Source: Streptomyces sp. NBC_01241 (GTDB lineage Bacteria > Actinomycetota > Actinomycetes > Streptomycetales > Streptomycetaceae). Taken from it: a stretch of 64,000 bases of DNA. Numbering within the stretch: the first letter of the stretch is position 1; each line of letters starts with the position of its first letter. Under the pieces are notes generated by a model that saw nothing but the letters and a program-made list of their open reading frames with translations, made no database searches and was not told the origin of the DNA. The stretch spans positions 3,878,501 to 3,942,500 of the forward strand of contig NZ_CP108494.1 in assembly GCF_041435435.1 (NCBI RefSeq). Direction: 5' to 3'. Of this stretch, positions 33,961-42,276 are shown in pieces. The translations under genes and the position numbers were made by a program.

Positions 33961-34731
33961 CTATGAGGCTGCTGTTCCGTTCTTGTCGGCCGGGTTCCTG
34001 GGGCGTTTGTTGGGTCGGTAGCTGGGACCGTTCATGATGACCTGGTGGCTGGTGTTGATCAGCCGGTCGAGGAGCGATTCGGCGACGACGGGGTTGGGGA
34101 ACAGGGGATACCAGTCGCTGGGAGCCCGGTTGCTGGTGATGATCAGAGATCGTCCCTGCCGCTCGCTGACCAGCTCGTAGAGGTCGTCGGCCTGGGCGGC
34201 GGTCATCTGGCGCATGGCGAAGTCGTCGAGGATCAGGACGTCGGGGCGGATCAGCTCGCGCATGCGCTTGTCCCAGGTCCGGTCCGCGTGGCCGCCGGCG
34301 AGCTCGGCCACGATTCGGCTGGTCTTGGCGAAGCGGACGTTCGCGCCCTGGCGGACGGCGAGGTGCCCCAGGGCCTGGGCGATATGGGTCTTGCCGACCC
34401 CGACCGGCCCGAACAGAATTACGGACTCACCGGCGTGGAGCCAGCGTAGAGCGGCCAGGTCCCGGATCTGGGCGGCGGGGAGCTTGGAGGAGGCGGTGAA
34501 GTCGAACTCTTCCAAGGTCACCTGCTGCTCGAACTTAGCCCGGTGTAGGCGGCGTTGGAAGGCGACGGTCTCGCGGCGGGTGATCTCGTCCTGGCAGAGG
34601 ACCTGGAGAAAGTCGAGGTGTCCGAGCTCTCCGCCGTGGGCCTGGGCCAGGCGGGCGTCAAGGGTCTCCATCATCCCGGACAGCCGGAGAACTTTCAGTG
34701 ACTCGCGCAGGGCGGTGTCCATCACGCTCAT
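33961..34731 (-). CDS. istB: IS21 transposition helper ATPase IstB
   Basis: A 256-residue AAA+ protein with Walker A GPVGVGKTHIAQAL, Walker B VLILDDFAM and sensor ITSNRAPSDWYPLF, typical of IstB. It assembles on target DNA and regulates the IstA transposase. The ATG at 34731 overlaps the istA stop (ATGA), the classical istAB coupling. Confidence 0.95.
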   Translation of the reverse strand: MSVMDTALRESLKVLRLSGMMETLDARLAQAHGGELGHLDFLQVLCQDEITRRETVAFQRRLHRAKFEQQVTLEEFDFTASSKLPAAQIRDLAALRWLHAGESVILFGPVGVGKTHIAQALGHLAVRQGANVRFAKTSRIVAELAGGHADRTWDKRMRELIRPDVLILDDFAMRQMTAAQADDLYELVSERQGRSLIITSNRAPSDWYPLFPNPVVAESLLDRLINTSHQVIMNGPSYRPNKRPRNPADKNGTAAS

Positions 34732-36344
34732 CGCACGGCCTCCTCAGCGTCGTCGTGGCCCTGGTCCTCGTGGAGTCCGCCCAGTGTCTGGGCGGGGATG
34801 TCGGTGGGGAACAGGCCCCCGGGGCCGTGGAGGAAGGCCGCGGCGCCGGCGTCGCCGGTCTCCGGCTCGGGGTCGGTCTCGGTGCCGGCGATCAGGATGC
34901 CCTTGATGGTGCGGTAGGAGGGGTCACCGACCGTGAGGGCCTTCGCGCAGGCGGCCTCCAGGCGGACGTCGCTGTACTTCTTGCGCAGTCCGAGGATCCC
35001 CTGGGCGGCGCGGAGTCGGTAGAGGGCGTTCACCTCCAGCAGTTGGTCGACCACCTCCCGGCAGCGGTCCCCGACCTCGGATGCCTGGGTCCGGCACCAG
35101 AGCGGGGTCTTCATCTGGAAGGCGATCTTCTCCGGCGGGTAGTCGCCCTTGTCGGTGCGTTTTCCCTGTTCCAGGGCGGCGTGCGTCTTGACCAACCGAC
35201 CCTCGTGGAAGACCTGAACCATGGTCGCTGTGGAGCGGGCATCGACACGGCGGCCGATCAGCTTCCAGGGCACCGAGTAGAGGGTGCGGCCGACCTTGAC
35301 GTGGATGTCCGGGCCGACGGTGGCGGTGGACCAGCGGGCCAGTACGAAGGGCTTGTCCGGCAGCGGCAGCAGGGCCGGGGCCTCGACCGCGTCGAACACC
35401 GCCAGCGGGGCGGCCCCGCCCAGCGGCTTGCACTGCCGACCGCCGGCGGTCTCCCTGGCCCAGATGAGGGCTTCGGCCTGCATGTGTTCGAGCGAGGTGA
35501 ACTGGCGCCCGCTCCAGAACGAGTCGCGGACGTAGGGCATCGGGCGCTCGACCCGCGGCTTGTCCTTGGGATGGACCGCTCTGGCTGGGTCGACCAGGGC
35601 GCCGTAGTAGAGGGCGAGTTCGGCATACGCCTTGTTGGTCTTCGGGTCGTAGAGGTCGGGCTTGTCCACCCCGGTCTTGAGGTTGTCCGGCACCAGTCGA
35701 CGCGGGACGCCTCCGAAGAAGCTGAACGCCTCGGCGTGGGACTCGGTCCAGGCATGCTGGTCCATGTGGATCACCGGGCGCACGAACATGTGCCGCGAGC
35801 AGGGCAACACCATCACGAAGGCCCAGATCCGGTGGCGCTTGCCGGTGCCCGGGTTGATCCACTGCCCCATGAAGCCGTAGTCGATCTGGGCTTCCGAGCC
35901 GGGCTCGACGTCGTCGCGGAGCACCGTGACCTTCGACCTGGCCGCCTCATCGGGCAGGTTCTCGTGAACCCACCGGCGGAAAGAGGAGATCGACGCCTTC
36001 AACTTCCGCTCGTCACGAAGCCGTTGATGGATCGTGGTAACGGTGGTGGTCTCCAGCAGAGCCTTGATGTAGTCGCGGTGCTGCTCGATCTCGGGCCAGG
36101 TGATCTGGTTCAGTCCCCGTTCGGCCTGACCCGGGAACCAGGTCTTGATCAGCTTGGCCCAATCCGCCTCACCCATCGGCGGCCCGCCTGGGACGATCCC
36201 GGCCGCCTCGGCCGGCGCCAGGTACTTCCTGATCGTCTTGCGATCCACCCCCAGCGAGGCGCCGACCTGCGACTTCGAGCGGCCCGCATACCAGTGGACG
36301 TAGATCTCGATGATGTCGACCACGGTGAACGTTCTCCTTGCCAT
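34728..36344 (-). CDS. istA: IS21 transposase IstA
   Basis: A 538-residue DDE transposase. The N-terminal HTH (MARRTFTVVDIIEIYVHWYA, SQVGASLGVDRKTIRKYL) is followed by the catalytic core, with Asp in EAQIDYGFMG, a second Asp in VPDNLKTGV and Glu in the helix after it (YAELALYY or KPRVERPMPYV; the exact Glu is uncertain). The ATG at 36344 starts the family-typical N-terminus. Longer in-frame extensions up to 36503 lack conservation and overlap the IS end region. Confidence 0.93.
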   Translation of the reverse strand: MARRTFTVVDIIEIYVHWYAGRSKSQVGASLGVDRKTIRKYLAPAEAAGIVPGGPPMGEADWAKLIKTWFPGQAERGLNQITWPEIEQHRDYIKALLETTTVTTIHQRLRDERKLKASISSFRRWVHENLPDEAARSKVTVLRDDVEPGSEAQIDYGFMGQWINPGTGKRHRIWAFVMVLPCSRHMFVRPVIHMDQHAWTESHAEAFSFFGGVPRRLVPDNLKTGVDKPDLYDPKTNKAYAELALYYGALVDPARAVHPKDKPRVERPMPYVRDSFWSGRQFTSLEHMQAEALIWARETAGGRQCKPLGGAAPLAVFDAVEAPALLPLPDKPFVLARWSTATVGPDIHVKVGRTLYSVPWKLIGRRVDARSTATMVQVFHEGRLVKTHAALEQGKRTDKGDYPPEKIAFQMKTPLWCRTQASEVGDRCREVVDQLLEVNALYRLRAAQGILGLRKKYSDVRLEAACAKALTVGDPSYRTIKGILIAGTETDPEPETGDAGAAAFLHGPGGLFPTDIPAQTLGGLHEDQGHDDAEEAVR

Positions 36345-36552
36345 CCGGTTCGTCCATCGACCTCTCGGTCTCCAGGCCGAAGGACAACGACGACTCCAAG
36401 ACGCCCAGGACCCTCGACCCGGCTCGGGCATGCCCATGGGGAAACTGGAGGAATCGGCAGAGATGACCAGTAGGCGATCAAACCACTCGAACAGGGATAT
36501 CAACTGCCCGGTCCGGTGCCCCCAGGCCCTCGCCCGCGGTCACCGTCCCCAT

Positions 36553-36624
36553 GGGGAATCGTGATCGCGGGGGTGGGGAATTACGTGACGCTGAACCCGC
36601 ACGAAGTGGGGAATTGCGTGATCG
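36553..36624 (-). repeat. IS21 right multiple terminal repeats
   Basis: Three inverted copies of the left-end element: ggggaatcgtgatcg (36553-36567, degenerate), gtggggaattacgtgacg (36573-36590) and gtggggaattgcgtgatcg (36606-36624). The IS terminus is 6 bases further, at 36630. Confidence 0.8.
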
Positions 36625-36630
36625 CTGACA

Positions 36631-36635
36631 GCCAG
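36631..36635 (+). repeat. right 5-bp target-site duplication GCCAG
   Basis: Copy of 33215-33219 generated by the IS21 insertion. Confidence 0.85.
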
Positions 36636-37281
36636 CCGCTCCCACGTGCGCGCCGTACGCGGGCACGACCGTGCCCTGCGGCAGGCTGCCCACGATCTCG
36701 TCCACAGCGGCCCCGCCCTGGGCCGCGGCGAAGACGGAGCCACCACGGCGATGGTCATCGACATGGCCGTCTTCCTCGCCATCACCGCGGCGAACTGGCA
36801 CGCCAAAAGGCACCACAGCCAGCAGGCAGCCGCAGCCCAGCAAGCCGCCGAGCATCTACGCACCGCCTACCAGGCCGCCGCAGCCCACCCCATCGCCACC
36901 CTCCGCCAGCGAGGCCGACGCCTGGCACCACGTGTTCAGCAACGGCAAGCCGATCTCCTGCGCAAGGCACTGCCAGAGCTCGCCGAACGAATCCAAGCCG
37001 AGCCCGGCTGGCCCGCCCTGGCCGCCACCCTCGCCGAAGCCCAGCAGGCAGGCCACGACCCGGCCGCACTGCTCGCCGAAGCCACCCGACGCCGCGAGCT
37101 CGACACCGCCGCCTCAATCAGCGACGTCCTCGTCTGGCGCCTGCGCCGCAGCGCCCACCTGCCCGCCGCACCCGGAAACCCCCAGGCCACACCCGCCCAA
37201 GATGCCAGGCGCACCCCGACTTCAGCACCCGCCACACCACCGACGGCCAGGGCAGCGAACCACCCCAGCCGTCAGCGTTGA
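36636..37281 (+). pseudogene. relaxase gene, 3' part, downstream of the IS21 element
   Basis: This is the C-terminal 215 codons of the split relaxase. Joining 33219 to 36636 (removing the 3411-bp IS and one 5-bp target copy) gives an uninterrupted frame reading ...FERAS/RSHVRAVRGH... to TGA at 37279-37281, 579 residues in all. This part holds a helical, Ala/Gln-rich domain with one hydrophobic segment (VIDMAVFLAITAANWH) and a long amphipathic Arg/Ala region. Alone it has no obvious ribosome-binding site, so it is presumably not expressed. Confidence 0.87.
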
Positions 37282-37383
37282 TCGGTGAAAACGGGCGGAA
37301 TATAGCCGACGATCACCGGTTAGCCAAACCGGCGATTCTCCAGACCATTGATGCTCCCAACCGATTCCGTGAGGAGCACCCGT

Positions 37384-37764
37384 ATGCCCGAGCCCGAATT
37401 CCGAACCGACATCGTCGCCCTTCTCTGCGACGCGGACTTCAAACAGCGACCCGATACCCACACATGGACCCACCGCGACGGACGCCCGTTCAGCAAGGAG
37501 GAACAGGCTCGCGTCTTCAGGGCAACCCGCGCAGAGCTCGAAGAAGTACGTGAACAGATCGCGCGGTACCGGAAGTACGTGCAGGAAAAGACCGAAGCCG
37601 CAGAAACCATGCAGCACTTCCTCGCCCCGTTCATGCAGCAGCTCACCCAGAAGGACCTCGGCAACGCCACCCAGCTCATGAGAAAGGACGAACGGACCGA
37701 GTTCGATCGTCTGTTCGCCCTCCTCTTCGAACCAGAGCGTCCCTTCGCTGCCAACACCTTCTGA
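37384..37764 (+). CDS. small hypothetical protein of the mobile element
   Basis: A 126-residue acidic helical protein of unknown function. A probable coiled coil spans residues 45-85 (TRAELEEVREQIARYRKYVQ). A gaggag Shine-Dalgarno lies 7 bases before the ATG at 37384, which is preferred over an in-frame codon at 37348. It is the last plus-strand gene of the mobilisation module and ends before a strong hairpin. Confidence 0.7.
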   Translation: MPEPEFRTDIVALLCDADFKQRPDTHTWTHRDGRPFSKEEQARVFRATRAELEEVREQIARYRKYVQEKTEAAETMQHFLAPFMQQLTQKDLGNATQLMRKDERTEFDRLFALLFEPERPFAANTF

Positions 37765-37818
37765 TAGTCCCTGAGCACCATCACTCAGTAGTGCCAACGA
37801 GCTGACAGAGCAGCGCGA

Positions 37819-37850
37819 AAGCCGGGCCTCCCGAACGGGAGGCCCGGCTT
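37819..37850. terminator. perfect 14-bp hairpin between convergent genes
   Basis: aagccgggcctccc (37819-37832) and gggaggcccggctt (37837-37850) pair exactly around gaac. The A/T-symmetrical ends suit bidirectional termination between the small gene and the DUF317 gene. Confidence 0.85.
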
Positions 37851-37869
37851 CATAGCGCGGGAGTACTGC

Positions 37870-38694
37870 TCAGCTGGCAGGGGCACGCAGGAGCTGGTCC
37901 CGCGTGCTCTCTGGCAGCACCCGGCGTAGAACCGGTGCGGTGGAGCTGAGCGAGGAAGCGAACGCGGCGACAAGACTGTGCGGCACGCTGGCGCTGAATG
38001 ACGCAGCCCACAGGTACGGGGCGCCTACACCCGACTCAGCCCATGCCTGCCAGCCCGTCACCCCTGGCTCCCCCGCCTCGATTCTCAGGGCGCGGGGATC
38101 GGTGTCCTGAATGAGGGATGGGACCTCACCGAAGCTGAGATGGGAGGTGAAGGTGGGGTGCATCGCCACCGAGTCGGGCTGGTCGACGTCGCGGAGCCAG
38201 CCGTGCTCCGCGACAGCGTCCATCACAAGCTCGGGACCCGTGAGCGCCGTGGTGGGCTGGTCTCGGGCGCCGAGCGCGAGGAGAAAGTCGCAGAGGACCT
38301 CGCCCGGGATGCCGGGGGTGAAGTAGGCCGACCACCGCGCAAGCGCGTTGTCTGGGTGCTCGCGGGCGGAAATCTGCCAGGCGATCGGCAGCTCGCCCAG
38401 GTGAAACGGCTCATCCGGCAGCACCCATTGGGCCCACCGGAGGGTGTCGGGGCTGATGTGGAGGACGGTGCTGCGCACGACCTGCCGGTCCTCCGGTGCT
38501 TCGTTGGGCTCCTGCCGTCCGCGGACGATCACGAGGCTTGTCCAGCCGAGGCCGGCGAGCGTGTCAGCGACGGCGTCGTAGAGACGTCCGTCATCACCGG
38601 CCAGGTGCCGGGGACCGACCCAGTACGCAGGCAGAGCGCCCCGGTCCGGGGTCGACGGGTCGAGCAGAGGGTCGGGATACAGGAGCGCCTCCAA
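37870..38694 (-). CDS. DUF317 domain protein
   Basis: A 274-residue protein. The opening WVGPRHLAGDDGRLYDAVAD and the later SAYFTPGIPGEVLCDFLLAL correspond to the two halves of DUF317, a Streptomyces-specific family common on integrative elements and plasmids, of unknown function. The frame is closed by a stop just upstream (38711-38713) and the only start is a TTG at 38694 with no good Shine-Dalgarno, so the 5' end may be truncated. It probably marks the right part of the mobile element. Confidence 0.75.
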   Translation of the reverse strand: MEALLYPDPLLDPSTPDRGALPAYWVGPRHLAGDDGRLYDAVADTLAGLGWTSLVIVRGRQEPNEAPEDRQVVRSTVLHISPDTLRWAQWVLPDEPFHLGELPIAWQISAREHPDNALARWSAYFTPGIPGEVLCDFLLALGARDQPTTALTGPELVMDAVAEHGWLRDVDQPDSVAMHPTFTSHLSFGEVPSLIQDTDPRALRIEAGEPGVTGWQAWAESGVGAPYLWAASFSASVPHSLVAAFASSLSSTAPVLRRVLPESTRDQLLRAPAS

Positions 38695-39267
38695 GGGCTG
38701 GGTGCGGGTCTACTTGCCGTCGGCACGCGGCGAGGGCGGGGCGGCGGCGCCTGAACGGGAGCCTGCCGGTTCAGAGCGACGGCTACCTCGGGCGGCAGGC
38801 GCCCGAGCCGGCTGCCAGCGTCGCGCCCTCAGCCAGATAGACGAGTGGAGAAGCCGCGGCTAGTGGGAGCCACGGGCGCGGCGATCACCTCTCTGACCTG
38901 GGGTTCTGTGAGGTCGTCTACGTTGACATCCCTCCGCACCCGCTGGCCAGTCTTTCGCGACTCTTGCCTGTCTGCCCCCGGCGAACTGGGACACGGGCTA
39001 CGCTCCTACGTCGCTCAAAGCGCCGCATTGGAGCTGTCTACCCCAGCCACGCCCCTCTGTGAGGCAGCAGCGTGAGCCGCGTCGATGTCACCGCCGACGG
39101 AGGCCAAGGCCGTCACCTGAGACCATTCGCCGCCTTCTCGCCCGCTGACAGGTGACCTCCGACCTAGGGACATGCCATATGGGCGGCAGCCGACCTCAGG
39201 GTGCAGCACTGCCGTATCCCCGAAGAAACCCCGTGCGCACGACAAGCAGAGTGCTGATAGTTACTGC
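38695..39267. other. 573-bp stretch without a recognisable gene
   Basis: Short open frames exist on both strands without family resemblance. One on the minus strand, ending at 38829, reads VNVDDLTEPQVREVIAAPVA and could be a protein fragment. The stretch separates the mobile element from the accessory cluster and may hold the element's right attachment site, but no copy of the tRNA-Pro 3' end is visible in it. Confidence 0.45.
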
Positions 39268-39972
39268 ATGGATGCGATTGACGCTGCGCGTGCCGTTGTA
39301 GAGGAACACCACCCTGACGCTCGGGCTGCGTTCCTGGGAGGCAGCGTCTTGACGGGCCGCCGCACGGCGATGTCGGACCTCGACATCGTGGTGCTCCTCC
39401 ACGGATCCCCAGCCCCGTACCGGGCCAGCCTCCGGAACGGTGGCTGGCCGGTGGAGATGTTCGTGCACACCCAAACGACGTGGCACGCGTACGTCGAGCG
39501 GGAAGTGCGCAAGCGCCGGTCACCGCTGCTCTGGATGTGTGCCGACGGGCTGCTGCTCTTCGACACCGATGGGGTCGGGGCGCACCTCGCCGCTGAGGCC
39601 CAGAAGCTGACCGCCGCGGGGCCACCCACGGTGTCCGCTGAAGAGATCGATGACTGCCGCTACGCGATCACCGACCTCCTCGACGACCTCGCGGGGAGCA
39701 CCGACCAGAGCGAACGGCTGTTCATTGCCACCGAACTGGTGAGACGAACCGGCGAGTTGGCGCTGGCTGTTGGCGGGTGTTGGAACGGGGGCGGGAAGTG
39801 GCTGGCACGCCGTCTTGAGACCACGGCGCCAGGGCTCAGCATGCGGCTGCACGATGGCCTACGTGAAGTATTGGAGGGGCGGATTGAGCCCCTCGTGGCA
39901 GTCGTGGACGAGGTGGTGGAGCAGGTCGGCGGCCGGTTGTGGGTCGGGTACAAACGCGGTGGAACTCCATGA
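39268..39972 (+). CDS. nucleotidyltransferase-domain protein (pol-beta fold)
   Basis: A 234-residue protein with the nucleotidyltransferase signature LGGSVLTGRRTAMSDLDIVV: GS followed by Asp-x-Asp, the metal-binding pair. The fold resembles aminoglycoside/lincosamide adenylyltransferases and DUF4037-like relatives, so it may adenylylate a small molecule or tRNA-like substrate. The rest is helical. No Shine-Dalgarno precedes the ATG and a gatagt -10-like hexamer lies about 7 bases upstream, so the mRNA could be leaderless. It is the first gene of the accessory cluster. Confidence 0.8.
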   Translation: MDAIDAARAVVEEHHPDARAAFLGGSVLTGRRTAMSDLDIVVLLHGSPAPYRASLRNGGWPVEMFVHTQTTWHAYVEREVRKRRSPLLWMCADGLLLFDTDGVGAHLAAEAQKLTAAGPPTVSAEEIDDCRYAITDLLDDLAGSTDQSERLFIATELVRRTGELALAVGGCWNGGGKWLARRLETTAPGLSMRLHDGLREVLEGRIEPLVAVVDEVVEQVGGRLWVGYKRGGTP

Positions 39973-40211
39973 ACGAGGTCGCCGTAGGGCGGCAGGCCCG
40001 CGTTGGAGTGGTCGCGCATCGCGCACGTACAGCTTGACCTCACGGTGTCGCACAGAGACGCCCAGTCGTTTCCCACATAGGGCGGGTCGGACCTCACGGG
40101 TACGCGTACTGAAGGGCACCGACGGACCCTCCGGATACGCAACCTCGGGATCACCACCGTGAAGTCCCCTCTTCAGTAGCGGCGCATCCACTCCGGCTAT
40201 GGTCGTCACCT

Positions 40212-40880
40212 ATGCAGCGGCTGGTGCTCTTCGATCTCGACAACACCCTGATCGACAGGAACGGCGCCATCCAAGATTGGGCCGCTCAGTTCGCCGCTCG
40301 GTACTCCCTCACTGACCACGCCTCCACGCAATTGGTCGAGTCAGTCCAGGAGCGAGCGTTCCCGGCTACCTTCGAAACCATACGGGCGCAGTACCGTCTC
40401 CAGCCCTCCGCCAATTCGCTGTGGAGGCAGTACCGCTCCGACATCGCGGCGGCGGTCAGGTGTCCCGAGAGGGTACTCGCGGGCATGGATGCCCTACGAG
40501 CCACCGGCTGGCGAGTCGGTATCGCCACCAACGGGGCGACCGACATCCAGAACACCAAGCTCAAGGCAACCGGCCTGATCGGACGCGTTGATGGCGTCTC
40601 CGTCTCGGAGACCGTCGGTGCACGAAAGCCCGAGACCGCCGCCTTCGAGGCGGCAGCCGTAGCGTGCGGCTCCCGCCTTTCCCAAGGCGGCTGGATGGTG
40701 GGCGATAACCCGGAGACCGACATTGATGGAGGTCGTCGAGCGGGCCTACGCACGATCTGGATCCACAACGGGCGGGCCTGGCCTGATCGGCTCTCCGCAC
40801 CTGATCATTGCCTACCCGACGCGGAAGCGGCCATCACGCTGCTGCTGGCCGATGACTGTTCGAGGAGTGTGGCTACGTGA
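40212..40880 (+). CDS. HAD-superfamily hydrolase
   Basis: A 222-residue haloacid-dehalogenase-like phosphatase. Motif I LFDLDNTLID supplies the nucleophile Asp and acid Asp, motif II is IATNGATD, motif III Lys lies in GARKPETAAF, and motif IV is MVGDNPETDIDG. The helical cap after motif I fits subfamily IA (phosphoglycolate-phosphatase-like). It removes phosphate from an unknown metabolite. There is no clear Shine-Dalgarno; a tatggt hexamer at 40198-40203 suggests a leaderless transcript. The stop overlaps the GTG of the next gene. Confidence 0.87.
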   Translation: MQRLVLFDLDNTLIDRNGAIQDWAAQFAARYSLTDHASTQLVESVQERAFPATFETIRAQYRLQPSANSLWRQYRSDIAAAVRCPERVLAGMDALRATGWRVGIATNGATDIQNTKLKATGLIGRVDGVSVSETVGARKPETAAFEAAAVACGSRLSQGGWMVGDNPETDIDGGRRAGLRTIWIHNGRAWPDRLSAPDHCLPDAEAAITLLLADDCSRSVAT

Positions 40881-41749
40881 AGTCCGATATCGCTGCGGTG
40901 GGGCTGCTGCATCCGGGCAGCATGGGTGCGGCTTTCGCAGCTCAGCTCCGAGCCCAAGGCACGACCGTCCTCTGGTGTCCTGTCGGCCGCAGCGACGCTT
41001 CCCGGCAACGTGCGGAACTCGCGGGCATGGAAGCAGTCGATGATCTCGGGCAGCTCCTACGGCGCGTCGACCTGGTCGTCTCCTTGTGCCCGCCGGCAGC
41101 CGCCGAGGAAGTCGCAGCGGCGGTGGCCGAGCACGGTTTCCGGGACGGGACGTACGTCGAGGCCAACGCGATCACTCCGCAGAGGGTCCGAGCTGTCGCC
41201 GCCTGCCTGCCTGACGCAGCCGTTCTCGACGGTTCTGTCGTCGGCTCTCCTCCGGTCGGGGGAAAGCAGCCGACGCTTTACCTTTCCGGCCCCCCGCGTC
41301 ACGTCGCGCTGGTTGCCGACCTCTTCGAGGGGACCGATGTGCGCACACGCTCCCTGGGGACTGAGATCGGGCAGGCTTCCGCTCTGAAGCTCGCATACTC
41401 CAGCTATCAGAAAGCGTCCCGCGTCTTGGCCGCCGTGGCATACGGGCTGGCCGACGCGAACGGCGTCGCGGACGAGCTCCTGCAGATCGCCTCCAAGCGC
41501 ACCGGCAGCTATCTGACGGAGACGGACTACATTCCCAAGACCGCCGCTCGCGCCTGGCGGTGGGCGCCCGAACTGGAAGACGCCGCAGACCTGCTCGCCG
41601 AGTCGGGACTGCCATACCACTTCATGCGGGAGATTGCCGCTGCCCTTCACCGCTGGGACGAGGTCCACGACAGGTCCCTCACCATCTCCCGTGTTCTCGA
41701 ACTGCTGAGTTCAGCGGACGCCCGTCACACAGACGCGCGTACAAGCTGA
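40877..41749 (+). CDS. NAD(P)-dependent 6PGDH/beta-hydroxyacid-dehydrogenase-like oxidoreductase
   Basis: A 290-residue protein. The Rossmann start VGLLHPGSMGAAFAAQLRAQ binds the dinucleotide, SLCPPAAAEEVA and AVLDGSVVGSPP follow as in 6-phosphogluconate-dehydrogenase relatives, and the C-terminal helical domain contains SALKLAYSSYQKASRVLAAV, where Lys takes the catalytic position. The DUF1932-like C-terminal domain places it among reductases of small hydroxy- or imino-acids. The GTG start overlaps the HAD stop, so both should act in the same pathway. It converges on a kinase-like gene with a 25-bp coding overlap. Confidence 0.85.
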   Translation: MKSDIAAVGLLHPGSMGAAFAAQLRAQGTTVLWCPVGRSDASRQRAELAGMEAVDDLGQLLRRVDLVVSLCPPAAAEEVAAAVAEHGFRDGTYVEANAITPQRVRAVAACLPDAAVLDGSVVGSPPVGGKQPTLYLSGPPRHVALVADLFEGTDVRTRSLGTEIGQASALKLAYSSYQKASRVLAAVAYGLADANGVADELLQIASKRTGSYLTETDYIPKTAARAWRWAPELEDAADLLAESGLPYHFMREIAAALHRWDEVHDRSLTISRVLELLSSADARHTDARTS

Positions 41750-42276
41750 TCAATGAGGACTGCCGCGTCTCCAGGCGAGGAGACTTCGGTGTCCACACGG
41801 AGATCCCAGGCAGAGTGATCGTTGGTGGCGAGATCCTGCTCCGTAGCGTCCCATGCGGCGAGTCGGGCCTCCGTATCGCGATCGCCCCGGCTCGTCGAGC
41901 GGACTGCCGTGACCCCCCGAGAGCACCACACCAGCACCGTCGACCAGGCGGCGGGGTACTTGGCGGTCACCGCCTCTACGCCTGCGACCTGGCCGAGGTG
42001 GAGGATGGGAATGCACCCACCCTCCATGGCCAGCCCGAGGCCGGGGCGGTCAACAACGTAGGTGTTTCCGTATCGGTCATTGCGGTATATGAGGTCGCCG
42101 CGCCTCTCCAGCTCCGCCAGCTGACCCGGGGTACCCATCCGGTAACCCTCAGACTTGCCGCTGCCGATTTTGATTCGGCTGAAGAGGACATAGCGCGAGT
42201 CGAGTTCGGCAAGAGCTGCCGTCACTGTGTCCTTTCCGGCGGCAGGCGGCCCGTACAGCAAGATTCCCTGGTTCAT
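41725..42276 (-). CDS. P-loop kinase-like protein (guanylate-kinase-like)
   Basis: A 183-residue nucleotide-binding protein. The P-loop LYGPPAAGKDTVTAAL is at residues 6-21, with a guanylate-kinase-like body (IYRNDRYGNTYVVDRPGLGL, LVWCSRGVTAVRSTSRGDRD). The lid arginine pattern suggests phosphoryl transfer to a nucleotide or small molecule. Its ATG overlaps the stop of the HTH-kinase gene by one base (TGATG), so the two are co-translated. The substrate is unknown. Confidence 0.78.
   Translation of the reverse strand: MNQGILLYGPPAAGKDTVTAALAELDSRYVLFSRIKIGSGKSEGYRMGTPGQLAELERRGDLIYRNDRYGNTYVVDRPGLGLAMEGGCIPILHLGQVAGVEAVTAKYPAAWSTVLVWCSRGVTAVRSTSRGDRDTEARLAAWDATEQDLATNDHSAWDLRVDTEVSSPGDAAVLIDQLVRASV

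Larger units (their letters stand above)
33220..36630 (-). mobile_element. IS21-family insertion sequence with a passenger gene (3411 bp)
   Basis: The ends begin TGT and finish ACA. Left end tgtggacgatcacgtaattc (33220-33239) mirrors the reverse complement of the right end, tgtcagcgatcacgcaattc. Each end carries additional internal copies of the cacgtaattcccc element, as IS21 members do. It is flanked by the 5-bp duplication GCCAG. It encodes istA and istB on the minus strand (overlapping by 4 bases) and a DUF6882-like gene on the plus strand near the left end. It interrupts the relaxase gene. Typical IS21 elements are 2-2.5 kb, so the extra 0.7-0.9 kb is explained by the passenger. Confidence 0.92.

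Noticed and set aside
34698..36473. 591-codon plus-strand frame over istA
   Set aside because: Antisense of the transposase gene, without recognisable domains.
37222..37797. 191-codon minus-strand frame over the small hypothetical gene
   Set aside because: The plus-strand gene has a good Shine-Dalgarno and helical product; the minus frame crosses the relaxase end and has no likeness.
21453..39267. A long duplicate of the tRNA-Pro 3' end as attR
   Set aside because: I read the region for ggttcaaatcccgcc-type sequence and found none; only the weak 12-bp match at 25242 was kept as a low-confidence note.
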